Source of the DNA: Beroe ovata
Taxonomy: Eukaryota; Ctenophora; Nuda; Beroida; Beroidae
Assembly: GCA_946803715.1 (NCBI GenBank)
Contig: CAMPET010000087.1
Span: 46,411 to 110,410, forward strand
DNA: 64,000 nt
Direction: 5' to 3'
Position numbers and translations under genes: made by a program. Each line of letters starts with the position of its first letter. The stretch's first letter is position 1. The notes beneath the pieces were generated by a model. The model did no database searches. It was not told the DNA's origin and saw nothing but the letters and a program-made list of their open reading frames with translations. Below are positions 1-13,100 of the stretch, piece after piece.

Positions 1-3000
1 ATGTGTGTGTGGGTGTGTGTATGTGTGTGACGGCATATTGTTCAGTCATCCCTCAACAAAGATCACACGAAACACGATAGGTTCCTATAGAACTATTAAT
101 AGACGTTAACCGCTCAAATTTAATTTAACCAACTCGATTAATCGTGTATGAAAGACCTGGTAGATCTGAGTTTATAAGTCCAAAACATAAATTATGATCT
201 GATTGGATATCGATTAGGAGCATTAAAATGAGAATTTTTTCTGATATGATTCAATAATCAAGAAGTATGTAGTCTTCGAACAACATTATGTTTCAAACAC
301 AGCAAGATAGCAACAAATTCATGAATAAGTGTTGTTGAATAAGACAAAGAATCATATACAAGATGAGACAATAGCAAATGACATTGAAAAGAGACCATCT
401 TATGGAATCCAGACAAAATACATGGAAAATAGTGTTCTGCGCTGTTACAACTGCTGTGTGCGACCATATACATTGTAACGAGCCTTTTCTGGTGATAATG
501 ACTTTTATAGGCGGCCATCTGGTGATAAAAATAGACCCTTGCCACACTTAGCTGCTAAACATAAACCCAATCAACGTATCTGAAAGTGATGAAAAACACG
601 TAAACTATATGTGCTATGCAGAGCTACAGCTAGCGAACTGCGGAACGCATGAAAAGTTTCCGTTATTATTATAGTGAGCTGCATATAATAATTGCTCTTA
701 TATTGACCCTCTACCCCAACTCCACCCACACGAGTCGAGTTTGAGTTGTTAAACTGTGTTATATTGTGTTAAAAACATAATACATCTACTATCATTCTTC
801 TCTGAATGATGAATATAGTGGATACATCATAAACCCAATTACCAGAGAAATGAGCAATTACCGATAACTTAATTATTCATCATGAAACAAGTCAAATTTT
901 TGAGAATTTCTCAGTTGTTCTTTGTGCTCAATTTACAAAACAGAAAAAAGTGCGTTACTTCTCATATGACAGTTATTAACCACAAGCTTGTACATGGTGT
1001 AGGAACATTTTAGCTTAGTGAATTCGCATAGTGATTTAAATTTTCATCAAAACTTGATGAAAATTAATATAACGAAACACGCTATCCATCATGATACTCA
1101 TCGGTAGGTACTATAATTAACAGAAAAGGGGAAAATTGAGGGAAAGGAAAAGAACTGAAAAATGAAGTGAAACCGATGAACCACCTCTATATATATTTTC
1201 AGTGGATAGCACAAAAATTATAGAAAATATTGCCAAGTGCAACATGCACGTGTGTGTCATGTGACTGAAACGTGCTAGTTGAGTGACGTCACAATTTTAT
1301 ACTAAACTCTATATTATATTATCAGCGAAAGTATGTTTGCATGGCTTCCCAAAGAAACGAAAGAGTGCTAAAGCAGTGGAGAAAAAATTTGATGTTCCTG
1401 TGAAAAACTATAGGGGGAAATTTAACTTCTACGCCGGCAAATCTACAAATTTTCAGACGATAATTTGAGAAGTTGGTGATACATGAAATCGAAAAACTGA
1501 AGGAAGTCAATGGTTGTAAAAAAGCCAAAATAGAACGATACGCGTGCGGGAGAAACAAAAAACAAACTATAAAGTCAACACAAATATTATAGCAGGTATA
1601 CCTTCAAGAAAACGTCTGAGACACACATTTCAGTGAGTCAGTCCACCCCCCCCCCTTTTTCTGTGTAATTGTACTGAACAATGGCCATAGTAATTTGAGC
1701 TGGAATTACGAATACTGAGGAAGTTCTAATTTTAGGTGTGCCTGCCGGGTATGTCTAGTATGATATAATTCGATTTCCAAGGCGTAACAGGAGTTTCATG
1801 GATGAGTGGTGACCATAAGAATTACAAATCGTCTCAAACACATTTCTCTTTTTGTGGTGAAATTACACGAGGTCAAATTGTCAGTGAAAATGAAAGCTAT
1901 AATTAGTCATCTCCGGTCGTCTAGAACTATACTCTCGCTTGAAACTCGGATATCATACAACTGCTGACGAAAAAAAGCAAGATTTTCCAAAACAAAGCAC
2001 GCTCATTGACACTAAAATGCCACCGGACTTCATCAACGCTTGTGAGCAAGTGTTTTGTGTATGCAAAAGCATGCGTCTAATGTGCTTGCTTTTCGTTCGA
2101 ATGCGACACACACACATACAAACACAATGACACACACAGGTCAAGCAGCAAAACGCACGAATGAGGGGCGGTATGAGGGCTAAAATATCGTATGATAATT
2201 ATTGAGGCGCGCACGTCTTAATTACTTCCGTAATCTAATCAAGAATTGTGCGGTGATACACCATAAATATAATACATTGCGAATCCTATACCCGATTATA
2301 CCATCTGAACGAAAAAGATATCGAAATTACCATCGGAAATGTACCATTCTTCAAACTGGAGCGATTGAGACGCATGCTGATACGTGATATGCCATCTCAG
2401 AGTTGGTCATGAAAAGTGTGAGGTCATTGGCAATACGAGATGTGACGCGGACGCAATTGAGTACAAAGAGTACAATGTCAAATACACTTGAAACGCGTTT
2501 TTTATCGACTGTTGGTCAAGTCGTCTGCCTGATAGCAATGCCAATGAAAGTGAAACGATCGCATCGAAACAGAACTCGAGTCTTCTAAATCAAACTGTTC
2601 TTATGACGCTCATATGATGCCTCATATACAATGGATAATTGGGTTAATCAGCTACAGCCAAGATCGAATTAAATGCTATATCACCGTACATGTGCGCGGC
2701 TCGCTGATAATTTGCAAACAGTGTGCTATACGCGTCATTCAATTAACATAAACTGCATTAAATAATCGTATCATGGCACATATTATGATCTATATGACTA
2801 TGATATGATAGGCACCAGCCACCAGGAGATATAAGCAGGAAATAAGTAAAAGATGGGGCGATAATAATATAAGAGTGTGATATAAAGAGAACGAAACACG
2901 TTCACAGCTATAATCGAATCACGAACACGTCTTGTAAGCCATGAACTCCGTGTGAAGCATGTGACTCATTGGATGTCGCGATTTATAAACGAAACTTGTA

Positions 3001-3671
3001 AGTTTTCGCACATGACGGCTTATCAAGTGGAGCTTGTAGATACTCAAGTAGGAATGATCTGACAGTCCAGAATCCAGATTCGCTTCAGTAATGTGTCAAG
3101 TGTGAACGATAGTTTTAACAGCTATGTCACATGAATATACACAGGGGTGTGTGCGTTAATATCTTGATGTGCATTGTGCAGGAATACAGTACACAGCACA
3201 CGCACAGACGCAAACACACACAAATGTTTCCCATGCGTGCCTGGTGAGGTGCGATAATTCAATAAATACGCGATAATGCGATATCAACTATAGTACCAAA
3301 AAACTCGAACTCTGTTTATGCGTGTCACGGAATCAACAGTTATTCCGGCGAAAGAAAAACAAGAACACAGTATACCGGAAGTAGATCTTCGGATTATAAA
3401 TTGGAAATTGAAAAATTGCTTGTTTTTCTTGCGGTACAAAAACAGATCTCAATCTCCGACTATCAAGCCCTATCTTTTCAATTTGATGCCAGGAGCAGGC
3501 CAAAGGTACTCTAGCAGGATATTGCCAGTATCTTATTACTCATAGCCATTAGCCAGTGTCATTCATTGTCACAAATATGTCTAGAACTGGGTACAAATCC
3601 TCCCTCGAAGCTGTACAAAATTCGTTACACCCCCATCCCATGCAATTTGTGAAAACCGCACCCCGACGTAC
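1..3671. other. No gene recognised; GT microsatellite at the left edge
   Basis: The first 30 bases are a GT-rich microsatellite. The rest is AT-rich sequence with short open frames that lack homology or paired splice sites. Missing 3' exons of the INPP4-like gene would be expected here or further left, but I found none with the required phase. Confidence 0.6.
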
Positions 3672-6600
3672 CTGTACCATATCCCGAAGTACGGTCATGT
3701 TGGCGTGCTCTCGCTCACAGAGCAGTCGGATGAAGAGAGCGGGAATGTTGAACGAGGTTGATAACTCGAACATCTCCTCACAAACCCGCAGACTGTTCTG
3801 AGGCCTGCGCGGGTTGGGAAAAAAAGGTCAAGCACAGGTTGAGAGTAGAGGGGAAAGATCAAGTTCAACTTAATCAATCACATGTTAACCTGATTTTGAA
3901 GAGGTATCTCTGCCTGTCGATATTACCGAGAATGTCCCTGAAGATTTTCTATGTTAGAGGGATCAGTGGGACTTAGCCCGTGATAGCTCTTCTCAACCAC
4001 GAAGGGCAGGTCAGTGCTAAAAATAGACTCATATGCCGTAAGAGTGCTAAGATTGGTAACGAGTTGTCAGCCAGTGATGGGAAAGAGCTGATAAGATCCC
4101 GTTTCGTGCGTCATTCAACGTCATTGAAAATCGGATTCTTGAATTATAACGACAAGGTTAATTGCCATTCTTGATCAATGAAAATTAGTGAGCCAAACAG
4201 AAATCTATTAATAGAATTCATATTATCTGTAGTCTATACTGATCAATTACAAATATCAATACTGATTAGCTCTGACAGAAACTATAATTGAAATTAATCA
4301 GTAATCCAATCCCTGATCTTAATAATAGTGTCTATTGATCATAGGGAAGTTATCCCAACTCACTTGAAATACGTGTTCTTCAGTTCTTCCTCCTCACTCC
4401 GCATTGTTGACTGTAATAAGACGCAATTTAAACTTAACAACACTACTTTATACAATCAAATTTGAGACAGCTGATGAGCCTATAAGGCGAACCATGTCCT
4501 GTTAACCTGTGTATTTACTGCTTCGCCGAAAAACGCTCTGTGTTCATGAATATAAGACGGAATTGTTACGGAAATTTTTATCACAGGGAGAGAATCAGGG
4601 AGAGTATGGTGAATAAGTGCTAAGGAATTAACGGGATGAAGTTGAAAACAGCGGTTACGATATGGGCACAAGAGAGAAGAAGTAATCTATTAAATGGAAG
4701 AAGGAGGATGGAGTAAATCTAGAGTGGCGCTAAATATTTCAGAATTTCTCGAGAAAGAAAACAAGAGACTGTATAGATGATAGTTCGAATACATTCCTGT
4801 ATACACTCCAGTTGATGACAGAATTGCGTTTCAGCCCAAATTTAGGATACTACAGCTTTCAAGGCCGATGCTTTTAAACTATAATAGCAATAAATCAAGG
4901 AAAAGGGAATCGAAAGGGGAGAAGGGAACTTCCGATTTCAATACAGAAAATATGGAGTGGGAGGATGTCAAAATTTCGACTTATGACACAATTGGGCGTA
5001 TATGATTTGATTCTTTTAGTAAACGGTCACCGCTTTGTGGTACTCTTCTATCTACTCATCTCTCGCATACATATTTGATTTCTGATACAAAAGGTGCGGA
5101 GATTAAAAATGTCAAGGGGTTATTCTGCTCCTTCATAAAGACCCTCATCTCTTTTTTTCAAGCTGTGAGTCAGAGTGCAGGTGAGATGTATCTCATTGTG
5201 CTGTGAATTGGTCTAGATCATTCTTGCATGTGGTTCATCAGGCAAGCGAGGTCACATACACATGAGTTAGTTCAACCACAATTCCAAAACACTGCAAACA
5301 ATCTCGAAAACAGTGACGTCAATAGCCCGTGTTTGTTTTCAAATCAAACTAAAACAACTGAGTGGGGATGGCTGCAGTAACCACTATTATAAGATCCTGA
5401 CTATGAGATCCAAACTACGGCTCAATCAAGTAAATTTCGAGCATCTATATTTCAAAGTTTCGCATATGTTCCTGGCAATGTTCCAATCACTCACCGTTTC
5501 TTGAGTCGGAGCAATGTCGGATGCCGCGCAGTACTCTACAATATCGTCCATGTATTGGTACTTGTTCTCCTACGATAATTGGGGTGAATGCGCCATCAAA
5601 AAATAAACATTTGCTGTAAAACAGCAGCAACTACAGGAAATCAAATGAAACCTATCGTACTAAAATCAACATTCCCTAGACACTTCTAGTTTCATATAGA
5701 GGTGTATTGTGTGTGTGTGCTGTATATCATGAACATACGACACATTTCAGTCTATACCAGCGTGGTAGATGCAGCTTATAGACATGCTAATCGATAACTT
5801 GGCAGCTTATTAGCGATTCCGTGTGTGTAATGAGTTGTGTTTATGATAACTCGGTAAATGATAATTATAAATGAAGCGTTCCCCTAAACTTCGGCAGGAA
5901 GGAATGTTCACAGAACATATTCCCTGTTCCTATATTCATTTTAGAGCACCGACTTGGTTGCTATTTCTACACCTGAATTTACCTTTCTGTTCTTCATGAA
6001 TATGACGACAGTCCCCTTCTCTTGAGATCCAACCCTGTGAACAGTATACTTATAATGAACACTTTGAAGTACTCTCTTGTTATTCACTTTCACACGCTGG
6101 TTTAACAAATTAGTAAATTTCACATTCAATTCCAATATATGATCTCATAGACATGCAACAAGCATTAGATCATCAATGCGCGGCTTCCTTCTGTTCTACA
6201 AAACCAGCAAAGCGTGCTCGCGTGCGCACACGATCCGCTAGGCAAATGTTTTAGCGCGTTCCGTCAAATTCATGACAAACTTTGGAACTAATTTTGGGAA
6301 TTCGGTCTTTGAGTACGTTCGTATTAAATTCCGAGAGTTTTATTACTTCTTAGTTGGTGATTATCGGTAGAACGTCTACACAATCTACGTTCATTTGCTA
6401 GAAACATTTTCGCATATTCATACATGAATGCTAACTTTTGGATTTGCAGGGGAACTTGTTTTGGTCATGAAAGAAAACTGCAGTTGAGTACCAACCATAC
6501 CTTTCTAGAATCTCGGAATGACAAAAATACCGTAGGATGGACCAAGCCGAAAATTCGAACTTAGAGTGTGGCCAGCAGTTAACTTAGTGAAGTGTAAGTA

Positions 6601-7490
6601 ATTAACGGAGCGCATGTAATGTCGAACAAAAGCGTGTGAAGATAAGCAATAAGCATAACGCTAGTGTTCAAACAACAGTAACGGAACAGTAATTATACCC
6701 TGCATTCTGTAGTCTGTATTGCATAATTACACAATTACACAATTACACACACAATGAATACGAACAGCTCTGTTACTATGCATAATCTTATACCGATATC
6801 GACAAGTATACCATGTACATTGTACACTGTACATACCTGAGTTTCTTGACCACAGTTTCGCTGTGCAGGAGTTCTTTGATCGGTACAATTGTCGATCCAA
6901 TACAAATCGGCTGAAGGGGTGGGGGTCACATCTAGTACACTGTTCATTGATGAAAGTAATTTGGTCCATATCGCATTATTCAGGGGATGTCTTACCATTT
7001 TGTTGGCAGGGTGTAGAGAGAATATCTGGATCACAATCATCCCACCGTCAGATATAACATCGGTGATCTCGAAATCTTTCTCGTGGAATTGAGGATTCGT
7101 GTTGTCCTGGGAAGTAGGAACCAGGATTAGCAACCCGCTGTAGGAACTAGTTACCATGACAACCATACAACACTTCTCATCTGATATCGCGAATCGCAGT
7201 AACCTTGACAACGTAAGTCCTCCCTAGTGAAGCCCAGTGTCTGATAACAGGTTTGTCTGCAGACACGCTCTTCCCTCCCTCGTTCGTAACACTGACGGAC
7301 GCGAATGTGGATACACCACCGGTGTGGTTGAAAACATCGAGAAGGTCAAAACACTCTGAAAAGCAAGTTACAGGACTAAAATATGAAATTCCGTTCATCG
7401 TTGGGAAATCACAAATCGTCAGAAGCAATTGCTGATGTGACAGCATGAAGACAAACTTACCAAGACAGAACTGGCATTTCATAGCAGCAT
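3672..7490 (-). CDS. INPP4-like phosphoinositide phosphatase, N-terminal half only
   Basis: Eight exons join in phase: 7461-7490, 7204-7355, 6996-7106, 6837-6910, 5983-6034, 5495-5569, 4364-4410 and 3672-3804, giving 222 residues from the Met at 7482. The first part reads as the INPP4 C2 domain: MKCQFCLECFDLL, then FASVSVTN, then DNTNPQFHEKDFEI, then an IGSTIVPIKELL strand and GTVVIFMKNRK. The last exon, NSLRVCEEMFEL followed by IPALFIRLLCE, matches the INPP4 segment that reads NHLRILEQM then VPRQFVKLLLEE. INPP4 enzymes hydrolyse the 4-phosphate of PtdIns(3,4)P2 at endosomes and plasma membrane. The catalytic CKSAKDRT motif and everything after the last exon are not seen, so the gene runs off the left edge, is truncated, or has exons I missed. 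An upstream 5' exon is possible because the first exon begins in phase. The family call rests on remembered homology. Confidence 0.55.
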
Positions 7491-8004
7491 CTGAAAGAAA
7501 TAGGTTATATTATAGGCAGCAATCATCGTTTTGAAACTGAGACATTCTGAAAGCAAGTCATGAAAGAGTTATTAACCAACCCTTGGTGTCTTTAATGAGT
7601 GAGTAGAGGGATCGAGGGCGAGGGTGGGGGGAAAACGGGGAGGTTAGAGTTTCAGTGGTTGGTTCTGGCGATGCTATCTCCATATCAGCTCATCATTGAA
7701 ACATCAGTGCTAAATGTGTTGGGATGCAGCAGTTTGGGAACATGAAAACGCACAGGCTACAGCTATGACGTGTCTTATGGTGTAGAGTCTGTATCACTCT
7801 GTAAGAATACTTCGAAACAAGATTTATCCCATACATTAGAGGCAAACTCTTCAATAACAGGTGAATCTGAATCTTGAAAATCTAAAAAAAACATAAACTA
7901 AACGAATTGAACGTTATTACAATATACAATCAATGTACACTATAGATCAATTAACAAAATCTAAATCAAACATCTGTTCAAAAACGCTAGAGTATACCTA
8001 CTCA
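7491..8004. other. Intergenic, INPP4-like to RNF14-like
   Basis: Contains a G-rich stretch near 7615-7650. No coding signal seen; it may hold the 5' exon or promoter of the INPP4-like gene and the 3' UTR of the RBR gene. Confidence 0.5.
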
Positions 8005-9531
8005 TTACAATTTCTTGATCTCACCACCATGTTGAGAACAAGTCACAGCACTAAAATGATTCGTTCCTTTAATAACTGCTCGACAAAGAAAGCAGAACTG
8101 GCATTTACAAACCGCACACTTAGCATGGTTGTTTGAGTCAATTCTTTGAATTGCACTCCGGCAGGCAACACACTTGGTCCTGTCGACGGTTCCCTCAATG
8201 TGGTTTTGCAGGGGTGGCACATAATTAGGCTGCCTGTTTTTCACTCTGTCAAAGAAGAGTTTCTGATCTTCATCTAGGACGTTAATGTCAGTGGGTGCAT
8301 TAGGAACATGGCCCCCACAGAAATCACCTGCCCTGTGGAATTTCTGGGGTTTACCGCACACATAACAGAAATCTGTAGAACATAGAGAGCAGTGCATATG
8401 GTTACAACCATACATTCGCATAACCCAGCATTTACACTTGGGACACTGGGCCATGAATGCTTTCTTCATCATTTCTGAAAGCATGTTCTGCTCTTTCTGC
8501 AATTTATTCTGGGCTTCATCAGCAGTAGGCATTCTCTTTTTCTGATTTGCATATACAGCAATATATTCAGTAAAATTTTGACAGCTTCCAGGATGCCAGG
8601 TTTTATTACACAGTGTACAGAAGTGGAATGTACATGATTCACACTTTGCAAGGTTTTCATCTTCTTGAACAGCATAATTGTTACACCTAGGACAAAACAG
8701 AACAAGAGAAGCATGTTCTATGGATTGTCTCTCAAACCTTTCTTGCCAATCATCAAATGCTTTAGCATTGAGAAGCTTCTTGATGACTTCCTGGCCTAAA
8801 AATATTTCACGTATTGGACAGTTCATTGCACAATATTTCCCACTTGAATACTGCACTAAAGCAAATGATGATAAGCACTCTTTGCAGAAAACATGTAAAC
8901 ACTCCAGCAGGATCATTTCAATCCCTTCAAACTCACAAAAGCAAGTGAGGCATTCGTGAATTTTTGATGAGAAATTCCTAAATAACATTTCCTTGTTATG
9001 TCTATCAATTATGCTAACTCTTGTCAGAATGTCACAGCAGTACTGCCCCAGTCTGTCAGATATGAAGATTTCATCATAAATATTCAAATATTCTAACATG
9101 TCACTTTGGATCCATGTGATCATGTCAAATATCACAGGGTCTCCTGTCCATAGTTTTTTGAGATAGTCTTCAACTGATGTAAGCTCTTTTTCACTGAGCC
9201 AAACAGACTTAACCTCCACTGATATTAGGTTCTCAGTACAAGGATAGCTCTCAGACACTTTGCATATTAGAAGGACAGGAGGCAGGCTTGCCACTACCTG
9301 TTCATATAGTTGGTTCTCTGTTGAAGAATAGAAACTTGGTCCATCATTGTTTGTAAGATAAATTTCATTGCTCACTTTGATATTGGAAACTTCTGAAATT
9401 ACATCACACTGTACAGTCAAAGTACTTGAATCTGGATCAAAATTAATATTTTCAGAACCAAGGATACTTTCAATAACCTGTAGTTCCTCCAGGAATTCTT
9501 CTGACATGATGGAATCAGGTGCTCTAGCCAA
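8005..9531 (-). CDS. RNF14-type RBR E3 ubiquitin ligase, intronless
   Basis: A single 508-codon frame. Residues about 8-150 form an RWD domain (SEEFLEELQVIESIL start). About 195-260 is RING1 with CLTCFCEFE and LECLHVFCKECL. The IBR follows (FCPRC, CESCTFHFCTLC), then RING2 (CPKCKCWVMRMYGCNHMHC, DFCYVCG), where the Cys in YGCNHMHC is the expected ubiquitin-thioester residue. RBR ligases accept ubiquitin from an E2 on this Cys before passing it to substrate; RNF14 acts on stalled ribosomes and in transcription. The protein extends beyond RING2 with an additional Cys/His cluster (CVACRSA, CAVCKCQFCFLC, C-x2-H). Met9 (MSEEFLEEL) aligns better than Met1 with family starts. Absence of introns contrasts with most neighbours and suggests a retrocopy that stayed open. 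Orthology to RNF14 itself is not certain. Confidence 0.88.
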   Translation of the reverse strand: MARAPDSIMSEEFLEELQVIESILGSENINFDPDSSTLTVQCDVISEVSNIKVSNEIYLTNNDGPSFYSSTENQLYEQVVASLPPVLLICKVSESYPCTENLISVEVKSVWLSEKELTSVEDYLKKLWTGDPVIFDMITWIQSDMLEYLNIYDEIFISDRLGQYCCDILTRVSIIDRHNKEMLFRNFSSKIHECLTCFCEFEGIEMILLECLHVFCKECLSSFALVQYSSGKYCAMNCPIREIFLGQEVIKKLLNAKAFDDWQERFERQSIEHASLVLFCPRCNNYAVQEDENLAKCESCTFHFCTLCNKTWHPGSCQNFTEYIAVYANQKKRMPTADEAQNKLQKEQNMLSEMMKKAFMAQCPKCKCWVMRMYGCNHMHCSLCSTDFCYVCGKPQKFHRAGDFCGGHVPNAPTDINVLDEDQKLFFDRVKNRQPNYVPPLQNHIEGTVDRTKCVACRSAIQRIDSNNHAKCAVCKCQFCFLCRAVIKGTNHFSAVTCSQHGGEIKKL

Positions 9532-10188
9532 GATAAGGGAGGGAGTTGAAATTAATTGCTTTGAAATTCAAGACACATCATAATACCAAAAAATTGCAAA
9601 AGTTACTCTTAAAACTGTTTGGTTGATGTTTGAGAAAAGGCCATGTGTGCGTGCCTAATTGCAAGTAAAGATAATAGATATGTTAATTGTTAGTTTGAAT
9701 GTAAGTCTGGCGATGCTAGACTCGACCGCTGATGCAATGCCGCGAAGCGGCTTGCGTCTGAGAATAAGTTTGAGCCGAGCGCGCGCAAAACGAAATTCTC
9801 GACAGGGGCTATCATCGATCGACAATTTGAATGTATATTGATTGCTTACTAGAGTCGCCAAAATGGAATTTAAGAATTTTGCCATTCCATTCTTGTCACC
9901 AAAATGCGCGTCGCGACGGAAAATGAATTTTGCAGAATTTGATATTGTGATATACGTATAAGTTTTTCAGACTATATAGGTTTGCTTTTTAAATCTGAAT
10001 ACCTGCATCATTAACTTCGCGTAGATATATAAAATTCTAAATTAAACTCCACTGCGTCGCGCGCATCGTATATGCGCGTCTTTTTTAATTGTAAAATCGA
10101 GCGCTTTCTATTATTTTCGGGGTTTGATATTGTTAGTGTGCACGCGCGTACATTACATGGCATTTTGTGTCATTCTGCTTTCCGTGGC
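9532..10188. other. Intergenic with CGCG repeat copy
   Basis: Lies between divergent genes: RBR ligase leftward, surface receptor rightward. Holds one copy of a dispersed CGCG repeat at 9707-9825 (listed separately). Likely contains both promoters, but no defined element is visible. Confidence 0.5.
9707..9825 (+). repeat. CGCG-containing dispersed repeat, copy 1
   Basis: Shares an ordered set of words with 14478-14615 and 14745-14817: GGCGATGCTAGA, CTGATGCAA, CTGAGAATAAGTTTG, a GCGCGC run, GAAATTCTCG, CGACAGGG and ATCGATCGAC. The order and spacing are similar, so this is a repeat family, not chance. Confidence 0.75.
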
Positions 10189-13100
10189 ATGTTTTTAGTT
10201 AAAGTGACATATCTCTTCGGACCATTTCTTTACTTCATTGTAGCTCATGCGCAGTTGAAGACAGGTTAAGCACTTTCTCAATTCGTTCTCGAATCAAACA
10301 ATACAGTTTAACAATGACCGTTGATGTTAAACAATTCGTTGATGCTAAACCTTGATGTTGTTCAGTGATGATAAAATGATCAACTGATTTCAGATTGGAG
10401 AGCAACAAAAGTCCTGACAGCAGTCTCGTATGATTACCCAGCCCAGTCGATAGAATTCAAAGTGAAAACTATCTCAGAAGATGATATTGGTTCAACAGAT
10501 AACTTCGTTATACTCTACTTTACTGGAGCCGGGTTGTCCGTCAATACAGGATTCCCGGAGGGACGAATTGAAATGAAGATTAGCCCCTCCAAATTCATTT
10601 ATTTGATTCACGGTTGCTCGAACGAACCAACTGTCACCGAGCATTCACTTGAAAATGTCGGGAATGAAGTGGTGTTGTCAGTTTTTTACTCATATCCTGG
10701 GAAGCGGATTAGATTAGGCTGTAATGGTAAAGAGCTTGTGAACGGATACCTACCTGGGGACAAGACTGTTTGCCCAAACCCCGATGAAGGGTGAGAAAAT
10801 ATTAAAATATACCTATTACTTGGACAAAAACTTCTAGATTAATCGCGTTTTAACCTTATCTATAATAATCTCAGTATTAAGTTTGATTGGACGTGGGGTG
10901 AATCCTGGAAGAAGAACGAGCCTGTTTCTGCATTCTTCTTTGGTTTAGGATCAGAAATTGACGAGGAGACAATCGAATATCGCGCAATAGAAATGCGTGA
11001 GTGTTGAAAATGCGAGAGTGTTGAGAGATCAAGGTTCACATTGATTACCGGTGGTAACGATCCACTAGACGGTCTATCAATCATCATTTCCAGCTCCGTG
11101 CACTAGTCTACCCGACTCTGACTTGGTGACGGATGCCATGCTCCCTGTCACACAAGACGAGGTTATCACTGTGAGGTGTAAGAGTGGATTCATCTTCGAG
11201 GGAAGTGAAACGATAACTTGCTCAAAGAACAGCGTGTTCACCTTCGACAGCGAACCTTCCTGTCGTGAGTCATAATAGATGTAATTGCTTTTCACATAAT
11301 CTCACTAACTTGAAACCTGCTTTTCATCCTTTTACTGTGAACCCAAATAAGACAAAAGTATACTTTTTCAGAAGCTGACTGTGTGTCGATATCGCTGTCA
11401 GAACCTGCTAAAGAGGTCTACTCTCCCGGTGAAAATGTACTCATTGAGTGTGCATGTCTCTGTGAAGATCGGTGTTATGATAAGGGGTAATTCTCCACAC
11501 GTAGCGAGTTTCTCGGTTTTTAGGATGATCAACTGTTGTGATTCCTGGTTTAGGGCATGCTACATACAGCAAGTTGCTCTTATATATTTGATTGCTATCC
11601 TACTATTACAATCCTACCATCACAATCCCACTATACTAATATACGAATTCCCGTGTTTACTGTTTTCGTACAGAGTGAAGAAGGATGTTGAAGTATACCG
11701 AAGTTTCGATGACGATAAACACGGTTATATGGGCGTCACCGCGGAGGATGGAACATTTACAGTACGTCCAGACATGATTTCCAGTTTCCAGAACTCCCTG
11801 GAATACTACTGTGCTGTTTCCCGTGTTGGCAAGTCCAAGAAACACATCCAAATACTAGTTCCAGAGGACACAGGTTAGGAAGACACTTCATATATCTTCC
11901 CTCGACTTTCTCATAGTATATTGTGCCTGAGAGATAGACAACGACACCTATAATCTACATCCCAGATTGCCGACAATATCATTCTCCTTTTCCAGGGAAT
12001 GAGATGTTGTCTACTTATCTGATATATGACTATTACCGCATGATACCTCCTTTTTACTTTCATTCTCAACTCCAGAACCAGACTGTGTGTCGATATCGCT
12101 GTCAGAACCTGTTAAAGAGGTCTACACGCCCGGTGAAAATGTACACATTGAGTGTGCATGTCTCTGTGAAGACCGATGTGATGATTCTGAGTAAGTTTTG
12201 CGTACACGTTGCGCGTGCCCCATATTCTATTTTATAGTCTGTGATCGGAGAAGTCGTGAAAACATCGCGCAGTGTGCTTGCATACGCTTTTGGGACTGGC
12301 GTCTGAAGGATATTCATGATGAAGAAATGGGATATTTATCCTACCACTGTAACTGACAATCCTACGACATAACAGTACTATCAACTACTTCATTCAGTTG
12401 GTCTTTTCTTTCAGGAAGGATATAGAGGTCTATCGGAGTTTCCAGAACGATACACACGATTATATGGGCGTAATCACAGAGGATGGAACATTTACTATTC
12501 GCCCTGAATCGGATTCCAACCTTCAGAACACATTAGATTACTACTGTGCTGTTTCGAGAGTTGGCAAGTCCAAGAAACATCTCAAACTACTAGTTCCTGC
12601 GCTCTCAGGTTTAGATATACACCGTGGTAATGCTAACTCAGTTCTGTGAGATTATTTCATTTGACTTTAGTTCGATTAATCCGAATTCCCTGATATAAAG
12701 GATATAAACCCAGATACTCCATTACAGAAACTGATTGTGTGTCGATAAGTCTGTCAGAACCTGCTAAAGAGGTCTACACGCCCGGTGAAAGTGTACTTAT
12801 TGAGTGTGCATGTCTCTGTGAAGACCGATGTAGCGATAGCGGGTTAGTCTTCACGGGTAACGAGTTTCTCAGCCCTCAGGCAGGGGAACGATCAATTTGA
12901 TAGTCATAGTATTATCTTCCAACAGGGCGGAGAGAGAAGTCTATCGAAGTTTCCAGAACGAAACTCAAGAATACATAGGTGTCACTGCAGCAAATGGAAC
13001 ATTTGTAATGCGCACTGACACAAATTCCAGTTTCCAGAACTCGCTGGAGTATTACTGTTACATTCCGCTTATTGGCTATTCCGAGGAGCGTGTCAAAATA

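Noticed and set aside
6735-7211. A 158-residue minus-strand frame in the INPP4-like gene
   Set aside because: It merges one true exon (6996-7106) with flanking introns; exon 6837-6910 is in a different frame.
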